64,000 nucleotides of DNA from Tyto alba (GCF_018691265.1 NW_024881301.1:7639752-7703751); one strand, 5' to 3'. Shown: positions 1 through 10,925, counted from the stretch's first letter. The notes: a model not told the origin generated them from the letters alone. Translations and numbers: made by a program.

Positions 1-1086
1 GCATGTACCAACTCAGAATCCTGATTTTATGTTTTTCATTAAAAAATGTTAATCTACTCCAGACCATGAAACACAGTCTTGTGGTATTTCTTTATTTCAC
101 CCATTGTGCTTGGTAACACAACATAATATAGCTTTACAAGGGCATAAAGGATTCTGCTGTCTGTTCATAGGACATAAACAAGTACTTAAGCCCAAAAGAA
201 AGAGGACTGCTATAGCCAGCAACCAAAAATAGTAAGAGAGAAGAAAGGAAATCATAAAGTTCTATATAAATCTTGCTAGACTGTACAGGAAAGTACATAC
301 CAGAACTCAGCAATATCCTATATTCTTTCTCACCGTAAAATTCACTAAGGATTAAGGGCCCCTCTCTCATTCAGTGTAAAGGTAGATGAAACCTAGGGGC
401 CAGACAGAACGTGATGGGTTCCTCACACACACACACAAAACCATTATGATATCCAAGGTTATACTTCATCAGTGCTGACCCATTTTCCCCTCTTGTAAAA
501 GGCAGGCTAGTCCTTGGTGACAGGTACACTGGTGAAACCCTATGGAGATTATTCATGTCTCACAATTAGATGGACAGAGGTTGGCTCAGTGCCTGTCGGA
601 TGATCTTAAAATGAGTGAGAAATCACCATGAAGGGCAAAATAGCAGCTTCTAATTTTCAGATTTACAGAACACACATTTTACAAGGTACCAAACAAAGAC
701 CCTCTGCAAAAGGAGATTAGTATTTCACAGCTCTGTTATGCCAGTTCCTTAGCAGTCAAGCATGCTCCATTGCTGTGGGCCTCCATGTGAAAACAGCTTT
801 CAAATCCTTTGTGATTAGTAAGAGAGCTGTGCTGACTGAGGCTATATCAAACAGTCTGACCATGTGAAAAAAAAAAGCCTGTGAGAAAACAGACTATATA
901 ATTCTTCCCTACTATGGAATTGGAGAATTAGAATAAATGAGGATTTTACTGTAGAACACAAGACTCTCTTGCCCATTTACTGCTGTGAACATTGCTTCAG
1001 CCACTGCAAAAACAGTACCTGAAAAGCACTCCTGTCTGCCTTTTGGGGGGCGTGTTTGATGCTGTACATGCAGCCAGCAGCCTTAC
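1..1086. other. LAMA3 intron, window edge: no exon seen
   Basis: No LE-type cysteine pattern bounded by splice sites is visible on the minus strand. The stretch contains a short CA microsatellite at about 424-437. Otherwise it is unremarkable AT-rich intron sequence. Confidence 0.7.
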
Positions 1087-1221
1087 CTTGACAAGCAGGG
1101 AACGAGTGGCGGCCAGGCTGACAGCCATCACACTGAAGTCCAGCTACCCCTGAGCGGCAAAGACACCTCCCAAGAAAATCACAGACTTCGGGCTGGGTAC
1201 CCACCAAGTTACATTTGCACA
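1087..1221 (-). CDS. LAMA3: LAMA3 last visible exon: LE module
   Basis: This 135-nt exon, phase 1 to phase 1, encodes a whole LE module (residues 480-524 if joined directly to the linker exon). It reads CKCNLVGTQPEVCDFLGRCL, then CRSGVAGLQCDGCQPGRHSF, ending PACQ. It matches the human LAMA3 module that begins CDCNLEG and directly follows the linker there. All eight cysteines are present. The acceptor is CATCTGCAG|TG and the donor CAAG|GTAAGG. The next LE exon should lie to the left, outside the window. Confidence 0.95.
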
Positions 1222-2048
1222 CTGCAGATGAGAAAAGACATTTCAGAGGCAGCCTCTGCACAGGCTCTCTTATCTTGAAATTGAAAAAAAAACAAAAGAA
1301 AATAAAAAGCAACTCTCTGATGGTCAATAGGACCAAAATCTTCCTATCAGATTTATTTTGGCTCATAACAGCTTTTATTGATTGCCCACATCAATAATAA
1401 TTCAACATCAAGGAAGACATTAATGAAAGAGCAAAAGAATCTAGCTCAAAGCAACTACTGGGGTCAACTGAAACACTACCCTTGGACTGTCCGCACTCAG
1501 AGTCTGAAGTATAGATCCCAAGTATAGTATGTCTATTCAAAGTAGTTTCAACCTTTTTAAGACCAAACCAAAACAATTTATGATTTGCATTTACAATCTC
1601 AGGTGGGAGGCATTAATAAAATACCTAAAAAGACAGAGATGGTTAATAAAGTTTGAAAACAGTCAGTTTTTTAGTATTGACTAGAAAGGGCAGTTTGATG
1701 AATCAAGTGAGGTTGCAAACTCAAATTAACACAAATATTTAAAAAAAAAAAAAAAAGGATAATTAACACAAATGTTCCCACTGGTATTCTATATTTCATC
1801 AATGTTACTAAATGCAACCCCAAAGTGGAGTCTGACAGATGTGCCACACAGTAAGACAGCAATCAAGGAAAAAGGGGCATTTTTAGATGGAAATCCCTGC
1901 TCATCACATTTTTCTTCTTCTTTGACTTCCGTGAGTTTTAGGAGAGCCCTTTATAAACACCCCTGTGTGGCAAAAGAACTTCATCCCTCAGTAAAAAACT
2001 TGGGTCTGTGTTTTGGATACGCTTGCCAAAAGGGAACATCCAGCTTAC
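1222..2048. other. LAMA3 intron sequence with a 16-base A run
   Basis: A plain intron stretch. An A run lies at 1,741-1,756. No coding or repeat signal was recognised. Confidence 0.7.
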
Positions 2049-2185
2049 CCTGGCAGAAGAGGTAATGAAAATACCCAGCTGCACAGGTATCACAGGAAAA
2101 CCCCTGAAATCCAGTTTGACATCTGCACTGTCTGCTATTTCCACCGCAGTCACCGCCCAGCACTCTGCACCATGGCACTGGCACG
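2049..2185 (-). pseudogene. LAMA3: LAMA3 LE exon with broken frame (vestigial or sequence error)
   Basis: This 137-nt segment has a good acceptor (CTCCCCAG|CG) and donor (CAGG|GTAAGC). In the expected phase it begins CQCHGA. After about 25 bases the LE similarity moves to another frame, giving VLGGDCGGNSRQCRCQTGFQ, then GFSCDTCAAGYFHYLFCQ. A matching alpha-5 exon would be 138 nt, so one base appears to be missing near 2,162-2,168. Both frames lack stops inside the exon, but including it unchanged would shift all downstream exons. Its best counterpart is the alpha-5 module ending APGYFHFPLCQ; human LAMA3 has no equivalent. It could be a degenerating ancestral exon, an exon rescued by an acceptor 8 nt further in, or an assembly error. 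Confidence 0.6.
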
Positions 2186-2316
2186 CTGGGGAGCACGTTT
2201 GTAAAGAAAACATTTGTGGCATTACGAACTTAAAGTTCCTATTTCACTTGGAAGCTGAAGGCTGGCATTTACACTGGAGCACAGGCTCCAAGCATCAAAG
2301 AAACTATGGCACTTAC

Positions 2317-2358
2317 GTAGACACTGGGGGCCAAAATATCCTGGTTTGCAGCCACCTT
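2317..2358 (-). other. LAMA3: Possible LAMA3 mini-exon: tail fragment of an LE module
   Basis: This 42-nt segment is flanked by a strong acceptor (pyrimidine tract over about 30 bases, then AACTAG) and a consensus donor CTAC|GTAAGT. It is phase 1 at both ends and open, reading GGCKPGYFGPQCL after a split codon. That resembles only the last loop of an LE module (CxPGxxGPxC). In laminin alpha-5 the module at this position is full length. The first three loops are not visible upstream in 2,359-3,670. It may be a micro-exon still in use, or a remnant of a module that human LAMA3 has lost completely. Including it would add 14 residues without changing the frame. Confidence 0.5.
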
Positions 2359-3670
2359 CTAGTTACAACAGAAAAGGAAAAGAAAGAGGAACAAATTTAG
2401 TGCATAAAAACATGCAACTCCTTGTATTTTTGCAGAGAAAAACAGATCAGTGATTAGCAATTACTACTCTTGAACTGACAAAATTATTTAACCCTTACAT
2501 GTAAACCTCATTTAAAAAAATAATAATCTGTATTCATGCTTAGTCTGCCAGCACTAATTTACAACTTCCATAGACACAGAAGCTTCCACCTAGAGGCGGT
2601 TGCCTTTCTTATGCCTTCAGACTCAGAGGCTACTCACTGAAAAAGTAAATAGCTCAAGACCTGTTTTCTCCTGTTTATATTTATTAATTTTTCTTCAGAG
2701 TTTTCTCTCTTCTTCCTTTCAAAAATACGTGAAAGAATGGGATATATAACAGAGCATACCCACAGGCCTACCAGGGCAATTATTCTGGATGCTGTACGAA
2801 GGAGATAAGTGGTACGGGAGACTGAGGCTTGGTGGGATGTGATGGCAACTGCAGACACTTTCAAGAAAACTGCTGGGACTTGTAAATACATACATGGATT
2901 CATACTGCCAGCTTATCTTGGTGTCTGCTACATTCACAGAAAAAAACACTTCTTCATTTGCCAACATAAACTCCAGTTCTATTAAAGTTAATTGAAATAA
3001 AGGGAAAGAATGTTGATTTAAGGATATGAAAAAAGTTCTGAGGGTTTTTAAAGTTATTAATCCTGAAGAGCATTACATGTATGTGATTAAGCACTAGCTG
3101 TGATGATGTCTCTGTTCAGCAATGTAATGAAATATGTTAAAAAATGTGAGCCCACTGAGGGAATCATTGAATGGAATTCAGGCAGCTTTGCAGTGGGCTG
3201 AATAGGAAATACATAGTGCTCTTAGAAATCAAAATCCTTCATGGCCAAGGGCAATGTACAATTTGCCAGGTGCAAGAGGACAGTCCAGAAGCAGAGGACA
3301 GTTAGCCTTAAGAAAGAGATTTACACCGCAAAGCGTCTGACAAATTGTATTTGTCAGAAAGTCTTGATGGATCTGTTCATAAGAGCACAAAACAAGATGG
3401 TCAGGCTCTTCTGCAGATGTTTGCCGGAGGCTGGTCAAACTTATTTTGATCCATAACTCTTCCTGAAACTAGTCTAGTAAACTGTTTAATACAAACATGA
3501 CAATAAGATTAACTTCTAGCAAGCACAAAGGCTATCTGAAAGAAAAATACCAACAGTGGCAAAATAACTACATAAATCTCCATCAAAGAGTAGGCCCCAC
3601 TGAAACAGTGAAAAACTGTGACACAGGGAAAAACAGCAAAATGGAGGGGGGGGAAACACCAAGAACTTGC
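2359..3670. other. LAMA3 intron between linker exon and mini-exon
   Basis: The missing first part of an LE module was looked for here and not found. A minus-strand segment at about 2,779-2,867 reads VCSCHH and so on between AG and GT dinucleotides, but it does not fit an LE module. Confidence 0.65.
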
Positions 3671-3733
3671 CGATTATGTCACCAGCCATAGCATCACTTG
3701 GATTTGGAGAAGTAAAAGGATATACAGGAATAC
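3671..3733 (-). CDS. LAMA3: LAMA3 exon 11: linker after third LE module (probable GC donor)
   Basis: This 63-nt exon, phase 1 to phase 1, encodes Arg459 and residues 460-479, IPVYPFTSPNPSDAMAGDII. It corresponds to the Pro/Ser-rich linker that follows the third LE module in human LAMA3 (ending AGDIK). The acceptor TTTAAAG|GT is clear. At the 3' end the only position that keeps phase 1 gives ATCG|GCAAGT, a GC rather than GT donor. The nearby GT dinucleotides would give the wrong phase or a weak site. There are no cysteines in the exon. Confidence 0.85.
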
Positions 3734-5546
3734 CTTTAAAACAAAAGAAACAGTGAAGTGTATTTGAAACAGACAAATTTATTTCATTAAAAACCATGAA
3801 AACTCATGAAGTAATCTCCTGTCACTACAGAGAACATGATATTCACATGACTCTGGTAACCAACTTCAGTTTAGTTTTCTTTCAGTTAGGAACAGGATAA
3901 GAAACATTTTACTTTTGATCTCCAACTCAGGTACAAACATCTCTTCTCAAAAGAACAGTATGAAAGGCCAGACACCATTTGGAAATGCTACCAGGTTACT
4001 TCCCTGGTCCCTACCCTTTTGTACAGAAAGCCTTCTCATGCTAGATGGTGTTATGAGAGCTATCTAGGGAGCTCCGTATTTATTTCACATTTTCTGCTTC
4101 CAGTTGAAGGTCCATCTCCTGCTATCATTATCACTTGCTGCCTGAACTGCCAGAATTCATGACATGTACTACACATCTTGGGAGCTTTTTATTTGAGAAT
4201 CTTCCAGGTTAGGAATGGGAACGACATCCCAACAAACTTTCCTCCATTAAGATAGGATCCAAAGTTGATGAGCTTAAACATCAGTGGGACTTAGATCAAG
4301 GTCCACCTGAGCTGAATTTACTTAAAAATGTTGGATTACAAACAAGAGGATACATGAGATGTGATAATCTAGGATGCACTGTACAGAAAGGATTTATTCT
4401 ATCACAGCCATTGAATTCAAACAATATTATTTTTTTTACAGTTTTTTTCCTTTGTTTTGTATTGATTTACCTCTTCCATTTTTATCATGTCACCCCTCTT
4501 TTAGTCAGACCTCAAATCTTGCCCCAGAACAACACCTGTTTTATCAACTGTCAGAAACATGCTTCTCCTGAGGGCACAAAACATCCCACCAATGCATTTT
4601 TAGAATCTCTTCATGGAGTCACAAGCTTTTATGCAGCAAACACAAAACTGATGTTATATTTTCTTCTCCATTATTTTATATATAATTTGTTTATGGGGAA
4701 AGCATTTAATTTTCTGAATTCTCAACATTTAATTTTATTAACATTTTAAAGTAAAAATCTGATTTTCAATCAATCAATAGCATTAGATAGCGTTCTATTA
4801 CCATTTTCAATAAATGGAAGCACTCAGCAGTACTGTGTCACATTGTTTTTTCTAGTATGTTTATTTTCTTTGGATTTACAAACATCTTTCCTTCAGCTAC
4901 TTCTCAAAAAATCTGAAACAAACTGGAACCCTTCCTTCAACACGTATCTGCACCTACCTGCAGTCCAGCAAAAATAAGAGAGCACGGCTGAGAGCCTTAT
5001 GCTCTGCCAGGAGAGCCTTTCCAACATTATGCAGGCACTCTTTTAGAATTATTTTTATTTATTTTAGAATCCTCCAAAATCCCACAAGCTTTGTTTATCA
5101 TGGATGCAAGTTCCAAATACTAGGAGGTGTCAAGGAGAACACATAACCATTTTCTCCCCTCTCTCTCACTACAGTTATGTTCCCCTTCCCAGTCCAAGTG
5201 GTTTTTATACCTAAAGACCTTAAGATATGTTTCTACAATTTGTCCAGGGCTTTAGGCCTGGAGTTCATGACTTACTGAGAGGTAGGCTGTAGCCTGAATG
5301 AAGAAGTCTTAAATGAACTCAGAATTGTGAGAATGCAGCACTACCTATTCAATTTTCAAGTAACCATCGTTTTGTAAAACAAGCCAGACTCTCTTCAGTA
5401 TTATGACAACTGATATATCAGAACATGTAAACACGTGAAGCTGAAATGTCAGATGTTTTAAGCACATAAAGTGTAATCAAAACTGTTAATTCTTTAATGC
5501 ACACTTAAAATATGGGAAAAAAAGGCATTTTTATTTGCATACTTAC
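3734..5546. other. LAMA3 intron 10: nothing recognised
   Basis: AT-rich intron sequence. No exon, RNA gene or known repeat was recognised. Confidence 0.65.
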
Positions 5547-5678
5547 GGACACAGAATGGATAACCATAGAATCCATCAGCACAGCGTTCACAGTTTTCTC
5601 CCTGGAAATTCTCCTTACAGAAGCAGCGGCCAGACCCTTCCTCACAGCCCTCTGCATGCTCCAAGTTACAACTGCAGG
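5547..5678 (-). CDS. LAMA3: LAMA3 exon 10: third LE module
   Basis: This 132-nt exon, phase 1 to phase 1, encodes one whole LE module (residues 415-458). It starts PCSCNLEHAEGCEEGSGRCF and continues CKENFQGENCERCADGFYGY, ending PFCV. All eight module cysteines are present. Splice sites are CTTAG|CC and GTCC|GTAAGT. Being phase 1 at both ends, it could be skipped or duplicated without changing the frame. Confidence 0.95.
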
Positions 5679-6706
5679 CTAAGTAAGTATCAGCAATTAG
5701 GCACTCTTCAGAAAATAATTAATTTGCCTTTCACAGCAGTGCACAATGGCATTATAATAGTAACTTTGCAGCTGTGAATGCCTCATTAATTAAAGAATTA
5801 ACATTTGCATGCTGTTACCTATTTTCCAAATACTTTATATCACCAAATAATCTTTGTGATATCCCTTAGAAGTAAGACTCATGTTATTTTCTTAGAGTGT
5901 TTAGGGTTTTTTTAATTCAGAAAGCTGCATGCTATTACTCCACAGCACTGCAGCAACTACCTTTTCTGTGGTGTCTGCTCATCCCTCTCCATGGTCTAGG
6001 CTAAGCACCACCCTCCACCCAACCTTCCTTACGCACCACTACGGCAGCACACCATGGCTCTGTTGACTTCCCATTCATTTCAATACCCGAACACAACAAA
6101 CTGTAGCTTCCTCCTACTCGTCACAAGGCTCCTTCAGCCTGTTTGTAATTCAACACTTATCTCTTACCTATACTCAGTTCTTCTTTTTTAAGTGTCATAT
6201 TAGGAATTATCTTATTGAATCATTTATTAGTAGTTAGGTACAGCACTGCATAAAACAGAAGCAGTGATCCTCATGACTTTTTGAGCTACAGAATCAAATT
6301 TTCATGTGACCAAGAGCCAAACAATACCTCACATGTACATCAGAGAGCTAAGAGAAGCAAGGTGATGAGGGTAGGAGATGAGAGTGGCTTCCTAGAGGTC
6401 ACACCTCCTCGCTGTGGGGTGTGTAGCTGCACCCCAGGCTTAAGTGATCCTATCAGCAGCCCTTTCTGGCTTATTTCCTCCTATTGACCTGCTGCTGGTC
6501 CGAAGATTTAGGCTCGTATCACATATAAGCTGAGAAGAATACCATTAAAAGGGTCTAAAGCAACACAGAAAGTAATTTGCAGTTGTTCTCCAACATCTTT
6601 TGGCCACTCTTTCATTTTTCCTCCCCAAAAAATCCCATGCCTTGATTATAGCCAAAAAATCCCCAAGCCACCACCATGAGAAGATACATAATAGAGAAAG
6701 ACTCAC
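5679..6706. other. LAMA3 intron 9: nothing recognised
   Basis: Intron sequence between the second and third LE modules. No coding or repeat signal was recognised. Confidence 0.65.
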
Positions 6707-6797
6707 GTATACAGCTGTCAGGAGCTCTTGCTGGAACACCATAAGGACGATAGTAACCTTTTGCACACTTCTCACAGTTAATACCAGCTGTGTTATG
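6707..6797 (-). CDS. LAMA3: LAMA3 exon 9: second LE module, second half
   Basis: This 91-nt exon, phase 0 to phase 1, encodes residues 385-414 and one base of codon 415. It reads HNTAGINCEKCAKGYYRPYG, then VPARAPDSCI. The wording AKGYYRPYGVP is LAMA3-like; alpha-5 differs at this point. Splice sites are TTTCACAG|CA and TAC|GTGAGT. Confidence 0.96.
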
Positions 6798-7899
6798 CTG
6801 TGAAAAATAAAACAAAAGGTAAATATGAGATAAAAAGGGGAACTTGGAAGAATTAAGAAACAGTAACATCCCTTACACTGTTTCTATATACAACTAAGAA
6901 AGGATCAGCACAGGTAAAAAATTGAATATGACTGCAATAAAGACAGCACTCATCATTTGGCGTTCCTGAACCACCTGTTCTCTACAGATTTCTGAATCAT
7001 GGTATTCTCACATAAAGCAGCTGAATTTTATCTTTAAAGCATTATAAAAAAGAGCTATTTAAAAAAAAAATTTAGAGAAAAAGAATTTCTTCTCCCAATC
7101 ACACGATATCTTCTTTTATGCTACTTTCTTGTCATAACATATATATCATTCAAGCAAATGCATCATAAATTTTTCCTCATACTATGTATTACTTTTTTGA
7201 ATACCTCATGTCTAAGATCAGCAACATCAAAATAAACCAAAACCTGATCAGCCAGGTCAGCACATAACAGATTTTTCATTAGAAAAATATGTCTCTGTAA
7301 ACATGTGTTTTAGGCACACAGAAAAAATACCATAAGTAATTTGAACTACAACAAAAATACGTAACTCCCCTCTGAACACAATCCTGAGTGTATTTCAATT
7401 TGTGCAGCAAAGCTCTCCCCTGCGGTGGGGCAGCAGGAGTGTGCAGTAGCGATGGCATGCACCACTTGAGTAAATCAGGGTCACAAGGCAGCCTGGCAAG
7501 CTCATAGTCTTGTGAGCAGGGAACAGGAAGGGGAAGCTTTGCCCTGGAGCAACCAAAGCAGTTTCCCCCAGTTCCCACTCCCTGTATAGTTCCTCCTTAG
7601 GGAGTGTTGCAATTCAGGGCTGAGCAGGGACTTAGCATTTAATGGAGGAGCCGGTGGGGCAGTTCATGAACAGGGCATGCAAGAAGCTGCTGGGGCTGTT
7701 GCTCGTGGTTGGCGCTCTCAGTTTGTGCAGCAGATTTGGGTTCTGCTTCCCGCTCTGCTGGGAGCCACCTCTAGCATCTTCCCATCTGAGCTACTGCAGG
7801 GAGATCAGTGAGGGTGATGTTCACATCACCCAGCAGACAGAGATGCAGTGGTTGTTGCAACACTTAGCATGGCAGGAACACAGAGGGGCCCAGCATCTC

Positions 7900-9485
7900 T
7901 GCTCAAGACTGTGTAGGGTTACTTGGAGGTTGTGTGCCAATGGTCTCCACACACTGCAGGGCACATTCTCCGGAGATTGCTGGTGCTAACTCCTGTGGCA
8001 CACCAGAGTCCCCACCCCAGAGAGGGCTCCAGGAGGTGGATGCCACTGTCCAGGTCAGGGTCTGTAGAGAGTGCCTGGACCTCTCCCTGGGGCTTGGGGC
8101 AGGTGCTGAACCTGTGCAGAGCTTGAGGGTAAGGATCAGAGAAGAGACCAGCACAACTGATATTGCAGGAGGTGTCTGCTACAGACCACCTGAACAAGCA
8201 GGCAAATTAAGTTTTCTTTAGGGAACTAGAGAAAGCTTTGGAACTCGTGGCTGAGTTTAACCACCTTAATACCCGCCAGACGGGCAATGCAGCTGGGTGC
8301 AAACAATCCAGAACTTACTTTGAATGTATCAGAGACAATTTCTGGATGTAGAGGTTCACGAACCTCTCACGTTAGGGGAGATGCTCTGTTCAAACTGACA
8401 CCCACTAACAAGGAAAAATATGTGAAGGTTGAGGGCAGCCTTGGCTGCAGTGACCCCAAGACTGTGGATTTTAAGATCCTGACACAAGCAAGCAAGACAA
8501 ATAGCAGAATTACAGTTCTGGGCTTCAGAAAAATCAGATTTTGGGTTGTTCAGGTATCTGCCTGGCAAGATCCTGTGTGAAACTGCCCTGGAGGGAAAAG
8601 GGGACAAGGAGAGCTAGTTGATTCTCATGGACAGTCTCCTTAGAACAAGAACAGTTCTTTCCAATGTGCGAAAAGTCAAGCAAGTATGGCAGGAGGCCAG
8701 CACGCATAGAAAGCTCCTGATTGATCTCAAAAAGAAAGTACATGGAAGGTGGAAGCAGTGACAGGCTACTTGGTGGCAGTACAAAGGCATTGCCCACACA
8801 TGTAGGAGTGGAGTTAGGAAAGCCAAAGTTTAGCTGGAGTTAAAACCAGCAAAAAAGGTGAAGTGCAAAAAGAAAGGTTTCTAGGAGTACATCAGTAGCA
8901 AAAGAAAAGCTAATGGGAGTAAGGGCCCATTGCTCAGTGGGTAAGAAGATCCAGTGAACAAATCATCTTAGAACACATGAAGGACAGGAAGGTGACAGGA
9001 TAAATTTACCTAGGGGGAAGTATGCCACGTCAGCCTCACTGATCTCTGTGGTAAGATGACTGGTGCTGCGTACAAGGGGTGGGCAGAGACAGCAAGATGG
9101 TGAGGGGCTGAAGCACATGACATCCAAGAAGAGGCTGAGACAGCTGGGTCTCTTCAGCATTAAGAAGACAAGAGAGAACTTACTGCTATCTACAACTAAC
9201 TGATAAGAGGATAGAGAGGGGATGGAGCCAGACTCTTCTCGGAGGTGCACAGCAGTAGGATGAGAGGCAACAGGCACAGATTGGAACATGGAAAATTTTG
9301 ATTAGGTATTAGGGAATATTTATCATGAAGGAGGTCAAACTCTGAAAGAGGTTGCCTTGAGTGGTTGTGGCATCTCTGTCCTTGGAGGTGTTCAAGGCTT
9401 GACTGAACAAGTCCCTGAGCAACCTGATCTGATTAAACCTGCTCTGAGTAGGGACTTGGACTATGTGATTTACAAAGCTCCCATT
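7900..9485 (+). mobile_element. Old, internally deleted CR1 LINE copy (plus orientation)
   Basis: Translated pieces match the CR1 ORF2 endonuclease and linker across several frames: RVRIREETSTTDIAGGVCYR PP near 8,126-8,190, VEGSLGCSDPKTVDFKIL near 8,429, and a KKGF-EYISSKRK piece near 8,870-8,905. Stops and frame changes show decay. From about 9,125 the sequence continues as the CR1 3' region (gaggctgagacagctgggt, then the ctctgtccttggaggtgttc block near 9,375). The reverse transcriptase region is missing, so the copy has a large internal deletion or consists of two adjacent fragments. The left edge is uncertain and could reach 7,640. It is inactive. Confidence 0.75.
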
Positions 9486-10237
9486 ATCAGACTCTAAAGA
9501 AACTGAATCTAACTTTGTATGCAACGTTTCTATTCTATCACTTCTTTGTCCAGGCATCCATTCCTAACACTTTTTTCCCTGACATAAACAGAAGAAGTAA
9601 ATTAAAATCCATGTGCTTTATCCATGAAAAAAAAAAAAAAAAAAGCTGTAATTTGATTTATGGTAAACTCATTTAATCCAGTATAACTTCCACAAAATTA
9701 GGTTACAAACAATTAATATCAGTCATATAACCAGGACTCATAGATTTAGATTAATTTTGCTCTTTTCTATCCTGGAAACAATATAAGAGAAATGTTCTTT
9801 CATGAACAAAGAGCTGACAGGAAGGACCAACATGATAAATTTTACCAGACTGCAAGAACAAAGTTCTGCACAGAAATGTCAACTGGAAGACAAAGAACAT
9901 TTCTTCTACTTGTGCTAGTAAAAATAACTCTACTCTCTTCTGACTGCCTTTTGGAAAATACCTGATTATATTGTGGCAACAGGATGGAAAACATACCCTA
10001 TAAATTTTACTGAATATTTCCTTTTTTCTGTTGCTTAAATATAGCTATATTTTTAAATGCACAGCATGGTAATGCATAAATCATGATGCATAGGTTTCAT
10101 AGGAACATAGGCTTGATCATAATTTTCTCTCTGAATTATGTTCTGGTCAGCTGCTTGTCATCATACTTCAGATGACTTGACAACAAAAAGAAGATAGACT
10201 TCCAAATAAGTCTGGATGTATTTAACCCTCAGATCAC

Positions 10238-10360
10238 CAAATCAATGGATAATTTAGGTTGTAAGCGACCTCAGGAGGTCAGGTGGTTCAGTACCACTCA
10301 CAGCAGAGATAAATCCAAGATTAGATTGAGCTGATCAGAGCCTTGTATGATCTCTCCTGA
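10238..10360 (-). mobile_element. CR1 3'-end fragment (minus orientation)
   Basis: The plus strand reads ttaggttgtaagcgacctca, then ccaagattagattgagctga and tcagagccttg. This is the complement of the usual avian CR1 3' end (ggaaggaccty, then gctcagagccttgtcc). It is short and diverged. Confidence 0.6.
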
Positions 10361-10514
10361 TAGTAATTAGCCAGAGTGGAGTAAAAGTCACTCAAGATGA
10401 GAGACATTCTTTCTCTTTCCAAGAATGTGTTATGCATTAATGACAGCTACAGTCTAAAGTCTCCGATTCCAAATTTACATTTGTTGATTCAATCCAACCG
10501 AGCCTCTAAAACAA

Positions 10515-10925
10515 TTATGGGGCTGGACCATGTGACATGTAAGAAGAAACTGAGGGAATGGCTTTGGTGGGCTTTGAGAAGAGATGTTCAAGAAGGGTAG
10601 AGGTGTCTAATGGCAGTTCTCCTCTACACAGAGACAGAGCCAACTATTCTCAGACATGCACAGCAAAAGGACAAAAGCCAATTGTCCCAAGTTGCAATTG
10701 GGGAAATTCCTACTGAACAGTAACAAAACCTCTTCACCATGAGAGCAATTAAGTGTTGTAAAGGATTACCCAGAGTCTGTCTGATCTGCATCCTTGGAAA
10801 TTTTCAGAACCCAACTGGATATTTCTCAGTGCAGCCTGATAGAACTTTGTATCTAGGCTTTGTTTAAGTGGAACACTAGTCTAGATGACTTCCAGAGGTC
10901 CCTTCTATGATTCTGTGGTTTTTCA
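10515..10925 (+). mobile_element. CR1 3'-end fragment (plus orientation)
   Basis: The sequence resembles the CR1 3' end: gaaactgagggaatggcttt, an agccaactattctcagacat block, a diverged 'ggttgcccagag' block, gatgacttccagaggtccct and the terminal tctatgattctgtg octamer-type repeat at about 10,902-10,917. It is diverged and 5'-truncated, as most avian CR1 copies are. Confidence 0.75.

Noticed and set aside
2779..2867. Possible additional LE exon reading VCSCHH on the minus strand
   Set aside because: AG and GT dinucleotides are present, but the spacing of cysteines does not fit an LE module, the acceptor lacks a good pyrimidine tract, and the phase is wrong.
8350..8367. Short palindrome agaggttcacgaacctct
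   Set aside because: Eight-base arms within a CR1-derived region; too short to separate from chance.
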